DNA from: Magnetovibrio sp.
Lineage (GTDB): Bacteria; Pseudomonadota; Alphaproteobacteria; Rhodospirillales; Casp-alpha2
Reading direction: 5' to 3'
NCBI GenBank assembly: GCA_002690705.1
Contig: NZFO01000016.1
Location: forward strand, 130,135 to 194,134
DNA length: 64,000 nt
Notes under the pieces: generated by a model
Databases searched by the model: none
What the model was told of the DNA's origin: nothing
What the model saw: the letters and a program-made list of their open reading frames with translations, nothing else
Program-made: the position numbers and the translations under genes
Shown here: piece by piece, positions 1 to 8,761 of the stretch
Layout of the letters: the number at the start of each line of letters is the position of its first letter
Numbering within the stretch: position 1 is the stretch's first letter

Positions 1-257
1 GCCTCGCTTAACCATGCCAAAGATCTATCAGGCTCTTCCGACGCCGTCCCAAACCGACGCCAAGGATCACCCCCATTCGGATTTTCGATTTTTATTACGT
101 CTGCCCCAAATTCACCAAGGATTGATGCGGCATGCGGTGCAGCTACGAAAGTCGCTATATCGAGGACACGCAAACCATTCATCGGTTTGGGTTTGGGTTT
201 GGGTTTGGGTTTATGTTGATAGTTAGGATCTTTAATCATTTTAGAGAGATTACTCAT
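1..257 (-). CDS. CoA transferase family III (CaiB/BaiF), N-terminal part, cut by window edge
   Basis: The minus strand encodes a typical family III N-terminus: [19 protein letters not shown], then [15 protein letters not shown] and a GGDPWRRFG stretch, matching the CaiB/BaiF pattern of a GLRVLD strand followed by the ADVIKIE segment. These enzymes move CoA between carboxylic acids. The catalytic Asp lies beyond the window. The start is uncertain: ATG at 182 fits the usual family N-terminus but has no visible Shine-Dalgarno sequence. The frame stays open upstream to ATGs at 239 and 257, which would add a leader containing about five Lys-Pro pairs encoded by a TTTGGG repeat. It is co-directional with the hydratase and acyl-CoA dehydrogenase at 877-2904, so a shared CoA-thioester pathway is plausible. 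Confidence 0.8.
   Translation of the reverse strand, partial: MSNLSKMIKDPNYQHKPKPKPKPKPMNGLRVLDIATFVAAPHAASILGEFGADVIKIENPNGGDPWRRFGTASEEPDRSLAWLSE
183..212. repeat. TTTGGG hexanucleotide tandem repeat
   Basis: About four and a half copies of a GGGTTT unit lie directly upstream of the ATG at 182. In the frame of the CoA transferase they read as alternating Lys and Pro. A six-base unit keeps the frame when copies are gained or lost, so length variation would be tolerated whether or not the segment is translated. Confidence 0.85.
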
Positions 258-297
258 ATTCATCAGACATAGGTCAATAAAGCAGCGGTGCGCCATC

Positions 298-345
298 AAA
301 AGCAATGGTCTTTCCTTAACTAAAAGCAATGGTCTTTCCTTAACT
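298..345. repeat. 24-bp direct tandem repeat, two exact copies
   Basis: The unit AAAAGCAATGGTCTTTCCTT plus AACT occurs at 298-321 and again, identically, at 322-345. It lies between the CoA transferase start and the 3' end of the YdcF-like pseudogene. It looks like a recent slippage duplication. No function is visible. Confidence 0.9.
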
Positions 346-368
346 AGGAGAAGATTAAGGTAAATTGA

Positions 369-887
369 TTACCACCGACCTTGATAGGCACGCACCTGAC
401 GGGGGTAAATAAGCCGTGCGACCAATTCTCTAATCCAGTAAAATAATATAATTCCCGTCATCGGATTCGATACTTTTTCCATGGATACCGGTTGCCCCAA
501 AGCATGAAAACAAAATTTTGCCCGGGTAAGATGAAAATCATCGGTTAAGACCAAAACGTTTCTCCAACCGTTCCTTCGAATAATTTCAATGGAAAAAACA
601 GCGTTTTCGAGTGTACGTGTCGATTACGTCTCCAATTCTATCACGTCATTTGGCACCCCCATACTTCTGGCTAAATCCGCCATAGTTTCCGCCTCAGGAA
701 TATCTGATATGGTCTTCCCACCTGATAATATTAATCTTTCGCCCACGTTATCGCGCCATAATTCAGCAGCCCTAGCTACGCGCCGTTCAATAGCTGGACT
801 AGATGAACCATCTGGCATTTGAGCCGCCCCCAACACAATAATTGCATCAAAGTTCTCAACTGAACTATTAGCCATGCTACCTGCCAA
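369..887 (-). pseudogene. YdcF/DUF218-like protein interrupted by an in-frame stop
   Basis: The reading frame begins MAGSMANSSVENFDAIIVLG at 887 and carries the DUF218 hallmarks: the IIVLGAAQ strand, ERRVARAAELW and LILSGGK. It runs to VIELET and meets TAA at 626-624. The same frame then continues as STRTLENAVFSIEIIRR and NVLVLTDDFHLTRA, the usual second half of the family, and ends at 369. Nothing is shifted, so the simplest reading is one nonsense change, probably CAA to TAA. The intact protein would have about 172 residues. DUF218 proteins are poorly characterised, some act in cell-envelope metabolism. The first codons overlap the end of the upstream hydratase gene. Confidence 0.85.
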
Positions 888-1737
888 ACTCCGCTTCGGC
901 TCGCATGGCTAAGCCTCCTGTGTTAGTAGTTGCCCACATTGTTGCTTGCGTCCCATCTTCCGAGGGAGAGCCATTCACACTAAATGGTCCGGTGTCAAAG
1001 ATAGGGCTCACTGCACGATAGTTGAATCCTGTCAATGACATCTTTGAACTTTCGCGGCAACATAAATCCATGAGAAGAGTGGCGATCAATGGACCGTGTA
1101 CTATTAATCCAGAATACCCTTCTTTTTTGGTAGCGTAGGCCAAATCATAATGTATGCGATGGCTGTTAAACGTTAGCGCCGAGTAGCGAAACAACAATAT
1201 GGGATCAGGTTTTACGGTACGGGTCCATAGGGCCCCCGTGGGAGCCGGCTTATCTGGCAACGAGTTCTGCTGGGGTGAGGAAGAGTCACGATATACGATG
1301 TCATGTTCCTCAGAAATCGCAAGGCAACCCTGGCTGAAGATTTGGTGTTCTACAACAACAAAAACAAGGTCCCCACTTTTACCTCGCTTATGGCTAACGC
1401 TCTTAATCGTCGATACACGACGTGCCGTATCACCGATCCTTAACTGTCCTAAGAACTCAATCCTACCGCCGGCCCACATGCGATGTGGAAGATCAACGGG
1501 CGGCAAAAATCCACCACGTTTACCATGGCCATCTGACCCTAAATCTGACATTGGATGAACAGGTAAAAAATACAGCCAATGCCCCGCTGGTGGCACTGGG
1601 TCCCCTATCTTCGGATCTAAATCATCACTTCGATCCAATGTAGCCGCCAACCCAGCCATTGGTTCTGGAGATATCTTATTAAAACGCTCTTCAAACTTCC
1701 CTACCCATGATTTAAGGTAACTTATATCTGTTTTCAT
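877..1737 (-). CDS. MaoC-like acyl-CoA hydratase (mesaconyl-C4-CoA / FAS1-type dehydratase family)
   Basis: A 286-residue double hot-dog protein. The N-terminal half has the FAS1-like dehydratase pattern (LPPVDLPHRMWAGGRIEFLG, about residues 78-97). The C-terminal half has the MaoC hydratase motif NSHRIHYDLAYA around residue 195, with the Asp/His pair used for water addition, followed by GLIVHGPLIATLL. Relatives include mesaconyl-C4-CoA hydratase and itaconyl-CoA hydratase, which act on branched C4-C5 dicarboxyl-CoA esters. It lies 15 bp downstream of the acyl-CoA dehydrogenase and upstream of a CoA transferase, so the three probably act in series. The substrate cannot be read from the sequence. 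Confidence 0.78.
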   Translation of the reverse strand: MKTDISYLKSWVGKFEERFNKISPEPMAGLAATLDRSDDLDPKIGDPVPPAGHWLYFLPVHPMSDLGSDGHGKRGGFLPPVDLPHRMWAGGRIEFLGQLRIGDTARRVSTIKSVSHKRGKSGDLVFVVVEHQIFSQGCLAISEEHDIVYRDSSSPQQNSLPDKPAPTGALWTRTVKPDPILLFRYSALTFNSHRIHYDLAYATKKEGYSGLIVHGPLIATLLMDLCCRESSKMSLTGFNYRAVSPIFDTGPFSVNGSPSEDGTQATMWATTNTGGLAMRAEAEFGR

Positions 1738-1752
1738 GCTTTCTGCCTATAA

Positions 1753-2904
1753 TTAGAAAGATCGAGGTAAGCCAAGGACGTGCTCAGCAATATAGGATAA
1801 AATCAGGTTGGTTGAGATCGGTGCAACCTGATACAATCTGGTTTCGCGAAATTTGCGCTCCACATCATACTCTTCTGCAAAACCAAATCCGCCGTGGGTT
1901 TGAAGACACATATCTGCAGCTCTCCAAGATGCGTCCGCTGCGAGTAACTTTGCCATATTAGCCTCAGCCCCGCAGCTATCTCCCGAGTCAAATAAATCCG
2001 CTGCACTCTCTACCATAAGCGACGCAGCTTGCGTTTCAGCGTAGCTTCGAGCTATTGGGAACTGAACACCCTGGTTTTTACCAATCGGGCGATCAAATAC
2101 CTCACGCTCCTTAGCATAAGTGGTCGCCCTCTCGATAAACCAACGTGAGTCACCTACGCACTCAGCAGCTATCAGAATGCGCTCAGCATTTAACCCGTCA
2201 AGAATATAGCGGAAACCCATACCCTCTTCTCCTACAAGAGCGGATGCAGGAACTTTCAAGTCATCAAAGAAAACTTCAGTAGTTGCGTGATTGACCATAG
2301 CGCGGAGCGGCTTGATGGTTAGCCCATTTTTCTCTGCATTTCGAATATCAATCAAAAATACAGACATGCCATGGTGAGGCTTAGCACCAGCCTCTCGAGG
2401 CTGTGTCCTCGCCAACAATAACATAAAGTCCGAATACTTAATTCGTGACGTCCATACTTTTTGACCATTTATTCGATAGTTATTTCCGTCTTTAACAGCA
2501 GTTGTTTTTATGCGGCTCGTATCAGTGCCGGATGTAGGCTCCGTCACTCCAAAGGCTTGTAGACGCAAATCCCCCCGCGCTATCCCGGGAAGTAACATGC
2601 GTTTTTGGTCTTCACTACCATGGCGAAGAACTGTCCCCATGGTATACATTTGCGCATGACATGCACCCCCATTGCACCCCGAGGCTTGTATTTCTTCCAT
2701 CACTGCCGACGCTTCAGAGAGGCCAAGCCCACTGCCACCATATTTCTCTGGAATCAAACAACCTAAAAAACCCGCCATGGTCAAAGCCTCAACAAACTCG
2801 GAAGGATAGGCCTCTTCGCGGTCTTTATTACGCCAGTATTCGCCGGGATAATGAGTACATAGTTGAGTAACGGCGTCGCGAATTTCCTGATGTTTTTTTG
2901 TCAC
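1753..2904 (-). CDS. Acyl-CoA dehydrogenase
   Basis: FAD-dependent alpha,beta-oxidation of an acyl-CoA. The family elements are in order: helical N-terminus (EIRDAVTQLC, PGEYW, GFLGCLIPEKYGGSGL), FAD-binding FGVTEPTSGTDTSRIKT, NYRINGQKVWTSRI, RYILDGLNAERILIAAEC and the C-terminal HGGFGFAEEYDVER. I place the start at GTG 2904 because AGAGGA lies five bases before it and the protein then begins like relatives. A longer reading to 2976 would overlap dgcA by 47 bp. The common YEGT catalytic-base motif reads YQVAPIS here, which I recall from a subset of this family. Transcribed with dgcNA and the hydratase. Confidence 0.85.
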   Translation of the reverse strand: MTKKHQEIRDAVTQLCTHYPGEYWRNKDREEAYPSEFVEALTMAGFLGCLIPEKYGGSGLGLSEASAVMEEIQASGCNGGACHAQMYTMGTVLRHGSEDQKRMLLPGIARGDLRLQAFGVTEPTSGTDTSRIKTTAVKDGNNYRINGQKVWTSRIKYSDFMLLLARTQPREAGAKPHHGMSVFLIDIRNAEKNGLTIKPLRAMVNHATTEVFFDDLKVPASALVGEEGMGFRYILDGLNAERILIAAECVGDSRWFIERATTYAKEREVFDRPIGKNQGVQFPIARSYAETQAASLMVESAADLFDSGDSCGAEANMAKLLAADASWRAADMCLQTHGGFGFAEEYDVERKFRETRLYQVAPISTNLILSYIAEHVLGLPRSF

Positions 2905-2929
2905 AATATCCTCTCTGGTTAATTTCTGG

Positions 2930-3916
2930 CTAACCCCAGAGTTTAGCTGATAACGGCTGAATATTCCCGCCATCAAAGACTAAACCATTGTCTCGGTCTT
3001 CTCTCAATAGTAATGGGCCGTCTAAATCTAAGTATTCAGAAAAAGGCGCCAACATAGTGGCGGGTGCCATGGCTAGTGAGGTTCCCACCATACATCCAAT
3101 CATAATCTTCATATCCAAAGATTGCGCGATATGCACCATATTAAGAGCCTCAGTCAGCCCACCTGCCTTATCGAGCTTAATATTTACCATGTCATAGCGT
3201 GATTTAAGCCGATTCAAATCTGCATTAGTATGACATGACTCATCAGCACACAATGTTATTGGGCAATTGAAGTCCTGAAGAAGACTATCCCAATTAGATT
3301 TAAGAGGTTGCTCAATCATTTCTACCCCGAGGTCAGCAAGTCTTGGCGCCACCTCCTCTAATAAACTCATATCCCATGCCTCATTTGCATCAATGATTAA
3401 TCGGCAATCTGGCGCGCTTTTTCGAACTGCCGCAACACGGTCCAAAACGTTGGAAGCATCAAGCTTAGCCTTAATCAGAGGCGCTTCAGACAAAAAAGAG
3501 GCAGCAAGAGCCATGTCTTCAACGCTACCAATGGATATAGTCTGGGCCGTTACCATGGGCGAAGGCTGAGGTAATTGTGCCAATTTCCAAACAGGCTGGC
3601 CCCGTTGCTTAGCCTCAAGGTCCCAAAGCGCTGAGTCTATCGCATTACGGGCGGCACCCGGCACCATTTGCCCCCATAATTCGTTACGTGTTATTCCTTT
3701 TTCAACCATCATCCGCTGGGACATAATCGCATTGCGCACATTTTCCAAAGTTTCACCGTAGTATGTATAAGGAACGCATTCACCTCGGCCACTTTCTTGA
3801 CCGTCGGAAATCTCTACAACAATTACCTCAGCGGTGGTTTTAACACCACGTGAGATTACAAACGGTCTGGCCAACGGCCAAGATTCAGTCTCAATAGAAA
3901 GCTCACGGGTTGACAT
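2930..3916 (-). CDS. dgcA: Dipeptide-epimerase-type enolase superfamily enzyme, probable N-acetyl-D-glutamate racemase DgcA
   Basis: A 328-residue enolase-superfamily protein of the muconate-lactonizing/Ala-Glu epimerase group. It shows the general-base lysine pair KAK (in PLIKAKLD), the metal ligands in LIIDANEAW, MIEQPL and CADESCH, and the second catalytic lysine in VNIKLDKAGG. Its partner immediately upstream is a DUF1611 protein. That pairing is the marine DgcN-DgcA system, in which DgcN acetylates D-glutamate and DgcA racemises N-acetyl-D-glutamate to the L form. ATG 3916 is preferred. A GTG at 3928 overlapping the dgcN stop is possible. Without the partner it would be called an L-Ala-D/L-Glu epimerase. 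Confidence 0.8.
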   Translation of the reverse strand: MSTRELSIETESWPLARPFVISRGVKTTAEVIVVEISDGQESGRGECVPYTYYGETLENVRNAIMSQRMMVEKGITRNELWGQMVPGAARNAIDSALWDLEAKQRGQPVWKLAQLPQPSPMVTAQTISIGSVEDMALAASFLSEAPLIKAKLDASNVLDRVAAVRKSAPDCRLIIDANEAWDMSLLEEVAPRLADLGVEMIEQPLKSNWDSLLQDFNCPITLCADESCHTNADLNRLKSRYDMVNIKLDKAGGLTEALNMVHIAQSLDMKIMIGCMVGTSLAMAPATMLAPFSEYLDLDGPLLLREDRDNGLVFDGGNIQPLSAKLWG

Positions 3917-3927
3917 CGCCAGTCTCA

Positions 3928-4923
3928 CTAAAGGTTATCTAAAATTTTTTCTACTCCTGTCAAAACAGGGTCAACAGCAGGCAGTCCATACTCATTCTCC
4001 AGTCTGGCCAAATACTCTAACGCACTGCCTGAAGCCATGTGATGTGTGTCGATCGATATACCAACACATTTAGATTTTGGGTTTGTTAGCTGAGCCGCCA
4101 TCTCATTGGCGGCAATACAGTCTGAAATTGAGGGTAAGGCTTGGCCCAGTAGACCACGCATATGAGACCGCGTTGGTTCATGACAAAGCACCAATGCATC
4201 CGGTTGTGCTCCATGGATAAGACCGATACTTACACCCGCATAGGATGCGTGAAATAGAGAGCCTTGCCCCTCAACAATATCCCAATGGTCCGGTTCATTT
4301 TCCGGTGTTAGCCACTCAGTCGCACCGGAAATAAAATCAGCAACGACCGCATCAACCGAGATACCCTCCCCAGCAATGAAAATTCCTGTCTGTCCCGTCG
4401 CCCGAAATGTTGCATTCATGCCTCGCGCCAACATCTCACGCTCGAGCGCAAGAGCCGTATACATTTTACCAACCGAGCAATCTGTGCCTACAGGCAGTAA
4501 TCTCTTACCACGTCGTTTCTTCCCGTTTCCCACTTCAAATAAGCGTTCGGAATGGCGAATATCGATAAGTTTACAACCATGACGCGCAGCAGTCTCGTGC
4601 AAATCTGGAACATCTGCCAACTTACTATGCAGCCCACTAGCGATATCAAAACCGGCCTCCAGCGCTCTAACCAGAATATCAATCCAGAGCTTACTAATTA
4701 AACCTCCGCGATTGGCAACGCCTACAACGAGTGTTTTAGCGCCCGCGTTAACGGCAGCCTCCAATGTCATTTCTGGCAACCCTAGATCGGCATTACACCC
4801 TTTCAATCGAAGCTGCCCAATGCAAATCTCCGAGCGCCAATGCACCACCCCACTTGCGGTTTTTGCCGCCAATTGATCTGCCGCATCGCCAAGAAACATC
4901 AAATAAGGAGTTTTAAGGGACAT
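3928..4923 (-). CDS. dgcN: DUF1611 family protein, probable D-glutamate N-acetyltransferase DgcN
   Basis: A 331-residue DUF1611 protein with an N-terminal Rossmann-like domain (TLVVGVANRGG, about residues 65-75) and a P-loop-like GTDCSVGKMYTALALE near residue 145. The C-terminal half contains the conserved GQGSLFHASYAGVSIGLIHG and LCHEPTR segments. DUF1611 members next to an Ala/Glu epimerase have been described as DgcN in D-glutamate catabolism, giving N-acetyl-D-glutamate. It is the first gene of the minus-strand operon that continues through dgcA, the acyl-CoA dehydrogenase and the hydratase. The assignment rests on the family and the pairing, since DUF1611 as a whole is diverse. Confidence 0.78.
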   Translation of the reverse strand: MSLKTPYLMFLGDAADQLAAKTASGVVHWRSEICIGQLRLKGCNADLGLPEMTLEAAVNAGAKTLVVGVANRGGLISKLWIDILVRALEAGFDIASGLHSKLADVPDLHETAARHGCKLIDIRHSERLFEVGNGKKRRGKRLLPVGTDCSVGKMYTALALEREMLARGMNATFRATGQTGIFIAGEGISVDAVVADFISGATEWLTPENEPDHWDIVEGQGSLFHASYAGVSIGLIHGAQPDALVLCHEPTRSHMRGLLGQALPSISDCIAANEMAAQLTNPKSKCVGISIDTHHMASGSALEYLARLENEYGLPAVDPVLTGVEKILDNL

Positions 4924-5295
4924 TTGCTACTCCAACTTCTATTCACGATGCTCTCAATTTATTAAGCAGTTTACCTTCCGCGCAAGCCTGAGGCGTCTAT
5001 TCGCTTTAAATCGAGTTCGCCTCACCCTTCTGTTACGTAAAATTGATAACGAAGTCAAAAACATCGTTGTCTCAGGTGATGGCCTTGATACACCACCGCA
5101 GCACTCGTACCGATGTCGCCATCGGAACCATCGCCGTATAGAGTATTTTAAGCAGGTTTAGGACGGTTATTTCTCTACCTTCACCGGGTTTCCAAATTCT
5201 TTATCGATTAATAGATAAAAAGTGCGAGGAAGAGGTTTTTGAAAACGTTTAAATCTCACCCTTCTCCTTCTCCAGACGGCAATATCTTAGACCGA
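4924..5295. other. Intergenic region between dgcN and the dimethylglycine dehydrogenase-like gene
   Basis: 372 bp without a recognisable gene on either strand. It must hold the promoter of dgcN (minus strand) and the 3' region of the upstream flavoprotein gene. I see no convincing hairpin terminator, RNA or remnant coding sequence. Confidence 0.5.
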
Positions 5296-7740
5296 TTATC
5301 CCCTGATCCGATGGCTTTTAGGATCGTAGATGGGAGTTAACGAGGGTTTGGCAGCGATTTTCTCTCCGGCGACTTCTATCTGATATTGCCGTGCCTGTTC
5401 TAATGCAGAACTTATACCTTCAATGCAATCAACATACCCGAGACCTACAGATCCCCCTAGTGAGTGCCCATAGGCCCCAGATGTCAAATATCCAACAATC
5501 TCCCCATCGCGATAAATCGGCTCATTATGGTATAGCATAGCGAAGGGGTCTTCGAGTAAAAATTGGAGAAACACCCTATTCACAACGCGTTCTCGCCGTT
5601 TGATCAGAGCATCCCGACCATTAAATCCGCCTTGTTTGTCCCATGCAATTGCAAACCCGAGCCCCGCTTCCAAGGGGGTATCTTCATCTGTAATATCGTG
5701 ACCCCAGTGCTTGTACCCCTTCTCTATACGTAGTGAATTCACTGCATGCATTCCAACCGGTACTAACTTGCCATTAGCACCATCCATCAGCGTATCGTAG
5801 ATCCCACTTGCAAACTCCGTAGGCACGTACAGCTCCCAGCCAAGTTCACCAACATATGTTATTCTAGACGCCCGAACGTACCCATACCCAAGTTCGATTT
5901 CACGACTCGCCGCAAACGGAAATGCTTGGTTGGAGAGGTTTGACGGAGTGAGGGATTGAAGGATATTGCGCGCGTCCGGGCCCATAACAGCCAACACGGC
6001 GTAGCTCGAAGTGACGTCTGTTGCAAATGCATGCGAATCATGGGGTATGTGGCTCTGAAGCCAGTGAAAATCGCGCACTTGCCCTCCCGGCGATGTGACA
6101 ATTAGAAAATCATTTTCAGCAACCCGAGTAACTGTCAGATCTGCCTCAATACCACCTCGGCCATTCAGCCATTGAGTATATACAATATGCCCAGGTTCCG
6201 TCGGAACATTGTTTGCGCAAATCCAATTTAATATGCCCTCTGAATCTCTGCCTTGCAGTCTAAATTTCGCAAAGGATGACAGATCAATGATACCGGCCTT
6301 AGCGCGAACTGCCAAATGTTCGGCTTTTGAATATTCAAACCAATTTTGACGCTCAAAGCTGTATTCGTAATCAGGACTGACCCCTTCAGGCGCAAACCAG
6401 TTTGGCCGTTCCCACCCTGCAACTTCTCCAAAACACGCTCGAGCCTCGACGTGCTTTTGGTGCAATGGCGAACTACGCACGCTGCGTGACGTCTGATACT
6501 GATAAAATGGCCAATGCACTGCATACAACAAGCCAAGCGTCTCCGAAACACGGTCATGTAAGTACTTTGCATTCGATTGAAACGGCATATTTCGGCGAAT
6601 ATCAACGTCGACAATATCCATGGGCGGATAACCGTCTTTGATCCAGTCAGCAAGGACCTTTCCAACACCACCGGCCGATTGAATGCCAATAGAATTCATC
6701 CCCGCTGCTATAAACAAGTTATCAACCTCAGGTACTGGTCCAATTTGATATTTATCATCCGGTGTGAAACTCTCAGGTCCGCAGAAAAAAGTTTGAATAC
6801 CTGCGTGTTCCAGCGCAGGCATACGCTCGACTGCAGCCATTAAAATCGGCTCAAAATGCTCAAAGTCACCCGGCAATTCGTCAAAAGAAAAGTCCTCCGG
6901 AATACCATCCATCCCCCAAGGCTTCGCAATGGGTTCAAACGCTCCTAACAGTATTTTACCGGCATCCTCTTTAAAATAAGCGCAGGCATCATAGTCTCTG
7001 AGAACAGGCAGATTGGGAGTCACACCTGAAAAGGGCTCTGTCAAAATATAAAAATGCTCACACGCATGAAGCGGAACTCGTATGCCAATCTGGCCTGCTA
7101 ATTGCCGCGTCCACATGCCAGAAGCCAGAACAACATGTCGCGCCTTAATATCTTCAGTTTTAGTTGAAACACCGACGGCGCAGCCACCCTCAACAATGAC
7201 ATTCTCGACCAGTACGTTTTCGAATATTTGCGCCCCACCATTACGCGCCCCCTTGGCCAATGCTTGAGTTACACCGACGGGATCCGCTTGACCATCAGTG
7301 GGTATGTATGTCCCCCCGATTATGCCGTCAGTACTTATCAACGGATACATATCCCTGCATTCTAGGGGCCCGACGACATCAACCCTTAAACCAAATACCT
7401 TGGCCAAGTCTGCTCTACGCACTAAATCTTCCATTCTGCCTTTTGTTGTGGCAAGGGAGAGAGAGCCATTGATTTTGTAACCAGTAGCTTGTTGTGTCTC
7501 TTCCTCAAGACCCAAGTAAAGCTCAGCAGTGTATTTGGCCAACTCCGTCATATTTTTAGAGTCGCGTAATTGGCCGATCAAACCAGCTGCGTGCCAAGTT
7601 GTTCCAGAAGTCAATTGCTTGCGTTCCAACAACACAACATCTGATACACCAATTTTTGTAAGATGATAAGCGATGGAACATCCGATCACACCACCACCAA
7701 CTATCACTACCTCGGCATCGTTCGGCAATTGTTTTCCCAT
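5296..7740 (-). CDS. Dimethylglycine/sarcosine dehydrogenase-like flavoprotein with C-terminal GcvT domain
   Basis: An 814-residue two-domain demethylase. Residues 10-400 form a DAO-type FAD domain: dinucleotide motif VVIVGGGVIGCSIAYHL and SGTTWHAAGL, whose His matches the covalent FAD site of dimethylglycine dehydrogenase. Residues 430-810 form a GcvT/aminomethyltransferase domain that binds tetrahydrofolate (ELGYGYVRASRITYVGELGW, LRIEKGYKHWGHDI, DALIKR, YLTSGAYGHSLGGSVGLGY). The family oxidises an N-methyl amino acid, passes electrons to ETF and yields 5,10-methylene-THF. GACGGAGGA precedes the ATG. Dimethylglycine versus sarcosine cannot be settled. The soxBDAG operon further on suggests this protein works one step earlier. 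Confidence 0.85.
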   Translation of the reverse strand: MGKQLPNDAEVVIVGGGVIGCSIAYHLTKIGVSDVVLLERKQLTSGTTWHAAGLIGQLRDSKNMTELAKYTAELYLGLEEETQQATGYKINGSLSLATTKGRMEDLVRRADLAKVFGLRVDVVGPLECRDMYPLISTDGIIGGTYIPTDGQADPVGVTQALAKGARNGGAQIFENVLVENVIVEGGCAVGVSTKTEDIKARHVVLASGMWTRQLAGQIGIRVPLHACEHFYILTEPFSGVTPNLPVLRDYDACAYFKEDAGKILLGAFEPIAKPWGMDGIPEDFSFDELPGDFEHFEPILMAAVERMPALEHAGIQTFFCGPESFTPDDKYQIGPVPEVDNLFIAAGMNSIGIQSAGGVGKVLADWIKDGYPPMDIVDVDIRRNMPFQSNAKYLHDRVSETLGLLYAVHWPFYQYQTSRSVRSSPLHQKHVEARACFGEVAGWERPNWFAPEGVSPDYEYSFERQNWFEYSKAEHLAVRAKAGIIDLSSFAKFRLQGRDSEGILNWICANNVPTEPGHIVYTQWLNGRGGIEADLTVTRVAENDFLIVTSPGGQVRDFHWLQSHIPHDSHAFATDVTSSYAVLAVMGPDARNILQSLTPSNLSNQAFPFAASREIELGYGYVRASRITYVGELGWELYVPTEFASGIYDTLMDGANGKLVPVGMHAVNSLRIEKGYKHWGHDITDEDTPLEAGLGFAIAWDKQGGFNGRDALIKRRERVVNRVFLQFLLEDPFAMLYHNEPIYRDGEIVGYLTSGAYGHSLGGSVGLGYVDCIEGISSALEQARQYQIEVAGEKIAAKPSLTPIYDPKSHRIRG

Positions 7741-8241
7741 GTAATCCTCCGTCTAATGGCAACACGCGGTCTAATCGAACGGCCACGGAGTTATCTATAA
7801 AATAGCACCGTTTTGTGCGCCAGTTTCCCCCACGTAGAAAATTGTGTAATGATCACTCCTAATTGACCAAATGTGTTAGTTAAAAACATCCTTCATCCAA
7901 GTTGACGGGACTAAAAGCTTACTATCACCAGCCCAACCGAGGCAGCACCATGTAATCTTATTTGCAATTTAAAGGTCAATCCATTCGAAAAAAGAGAAGT
8001 GAGACGGAAAAAACAGCAAACAATGCCTGCAAACATCAAATACTCGCCATGCAGACTCGTGGAATATAAGCATAATTTTAATGCCTGACCGCGTGTCAAA
8101 ACTGAAGATATTATGGACCCACTCAGCAATCTCTAAACTACTTCCTGTGCCCAGCACCAACCCTAATCACGTGTCTATGCTGACGTTCTACTTCTTACCA
8201 AACGGCCTTTCAAATATTTGAAGGGGTGAATTACTCGTCCT
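7741..8241. other. Intergenic region, no gene recognised
   Basis: About 500 bp between the flavoprotein gene and dtd. Short open frames of 60-75 codons on the minus strand (7911-8160) show no family motif, have no good ribosome-binding site and overlap one another in different frames, so I do not call them genes. The promoter and strong ribosome-binding site of the flavoprotein gene lie at the low-coordinate end. Confidence 0.5.
8206..8224. repeat. Inverted repeat downstream of dtd
   Basis: CAAATATTTG at 8211-8220 is a perfect palindrome, flanked by CCTTT and AAGG so that the arms extend with one mismatch. It lies about 20 bp past the dtd stop codon. It could fold as a hairpin and end dtd transcription, but it has no T-tract, so the role is uncertain. 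Confidence 0.4.
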
Positions 8242-8688
8242 TTAATCTTGTGTATTGTCCATGACAATTGTTACAGGACCTTCATTGGTCGAATTAACTC
8301 TCATACTGGCTCCGAAATGCCCTGTTTCCAAGTGCACGCCCTCCTCACGTAATTTATAACAAAATAAATCATAAACCCACTCTCCGGTGTCAGGATGCGC
8401 TGCTGCTGAGAAACTAGGCCGGTTTCCTTTACGCCATTTAGCTGCGAGCGTGAACTGACTAACCACAAGCACACTGCCTCCAACGTCTTTTACGGACAGA
8501 TTCATTTTACCAAATGCATCTTCGAAGATTCTTATATCTGCTATTTTTTTTGCAAAATAGCTTGCAAGGTCACTGTTATCTTGTGGGTCTGCGCAAAACA
8601 GCACTAAAACACCGAGGTCAATTGCGCCCACAACAATTCCATCAACTTCAACGCTCGCGTTGCTTACTCTTTGCAAAACCGCTCTCAT
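8242..8688 (-). CDS. dtd: D-aminoacyl-tRNA deacylase
   Basis: A 148-residue DTD protein, the usual family size. It begins MRAVLQRVSNASVEVDG and carries the active-site motif VSQFTLAAKWRKGNRPSF at about residues 75-95 and the C-terminal NEGPVTIVMD, where the Gly-Pro pair forms the chiral-proofreading site. It cleaves D-amino acids from mischarged tRNA and also removes glycine from tRNA-Ala. It is a house-keeping gene with no obvious operon partner here. It stands next to the decayed mmsA. Confidence 0.93.
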   Translation of the reverse strand: MRAVLQRVSNASVEVDGIVVGAIDLGVLVLFCADPQDNSDLASYFAKKIADIRIFEDAFGKMNLSVKDVGGSVLVVSQFTLAAKWRKGNRPSFSAAAHPDTGEWVYDLFCYKLREEGVHLETGHFGASMRVNSTNEGPVTIVMDNTQD

Positions 8689-8761
8689 TTTTTAATCACA
8701 ACACCTCAACGAATTAGCTACCAGTATCACTCCCCCAATAGAAGTTAAATACAGCTCCCTC

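Noticed and set aside
183-212. Telomere-like TTTGGG repeat suggesting a chromosome or linear plasmid end
   Set aside because: Only about five units, inside or beside a coding region, with ordinary genes on both sides.
14-226. Open frame of 70 codons on the plus strand at the left edge
   Set aside because: It is antisense to the clear CoA transferase N-terminus and contains the TTTGGG repeat read as Val-Trp pairs. No family motif.
7741-7860. Glycine or other riboswitch before the dimethylglycine dehydrogenase-like gene
   Set aside because: I could not find the conserved glycine-aptamer segments or a paired structure, only a strong Shine-Dalgarno sequence.
7911-8160. Small overlapping minus-strand open frames between the flavoprotein gene and dtd
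   Set aside because: They have no ribosome-binding site, no recognisable motif and mutually overlapping frames. Chance open frames are the simpler explanation.
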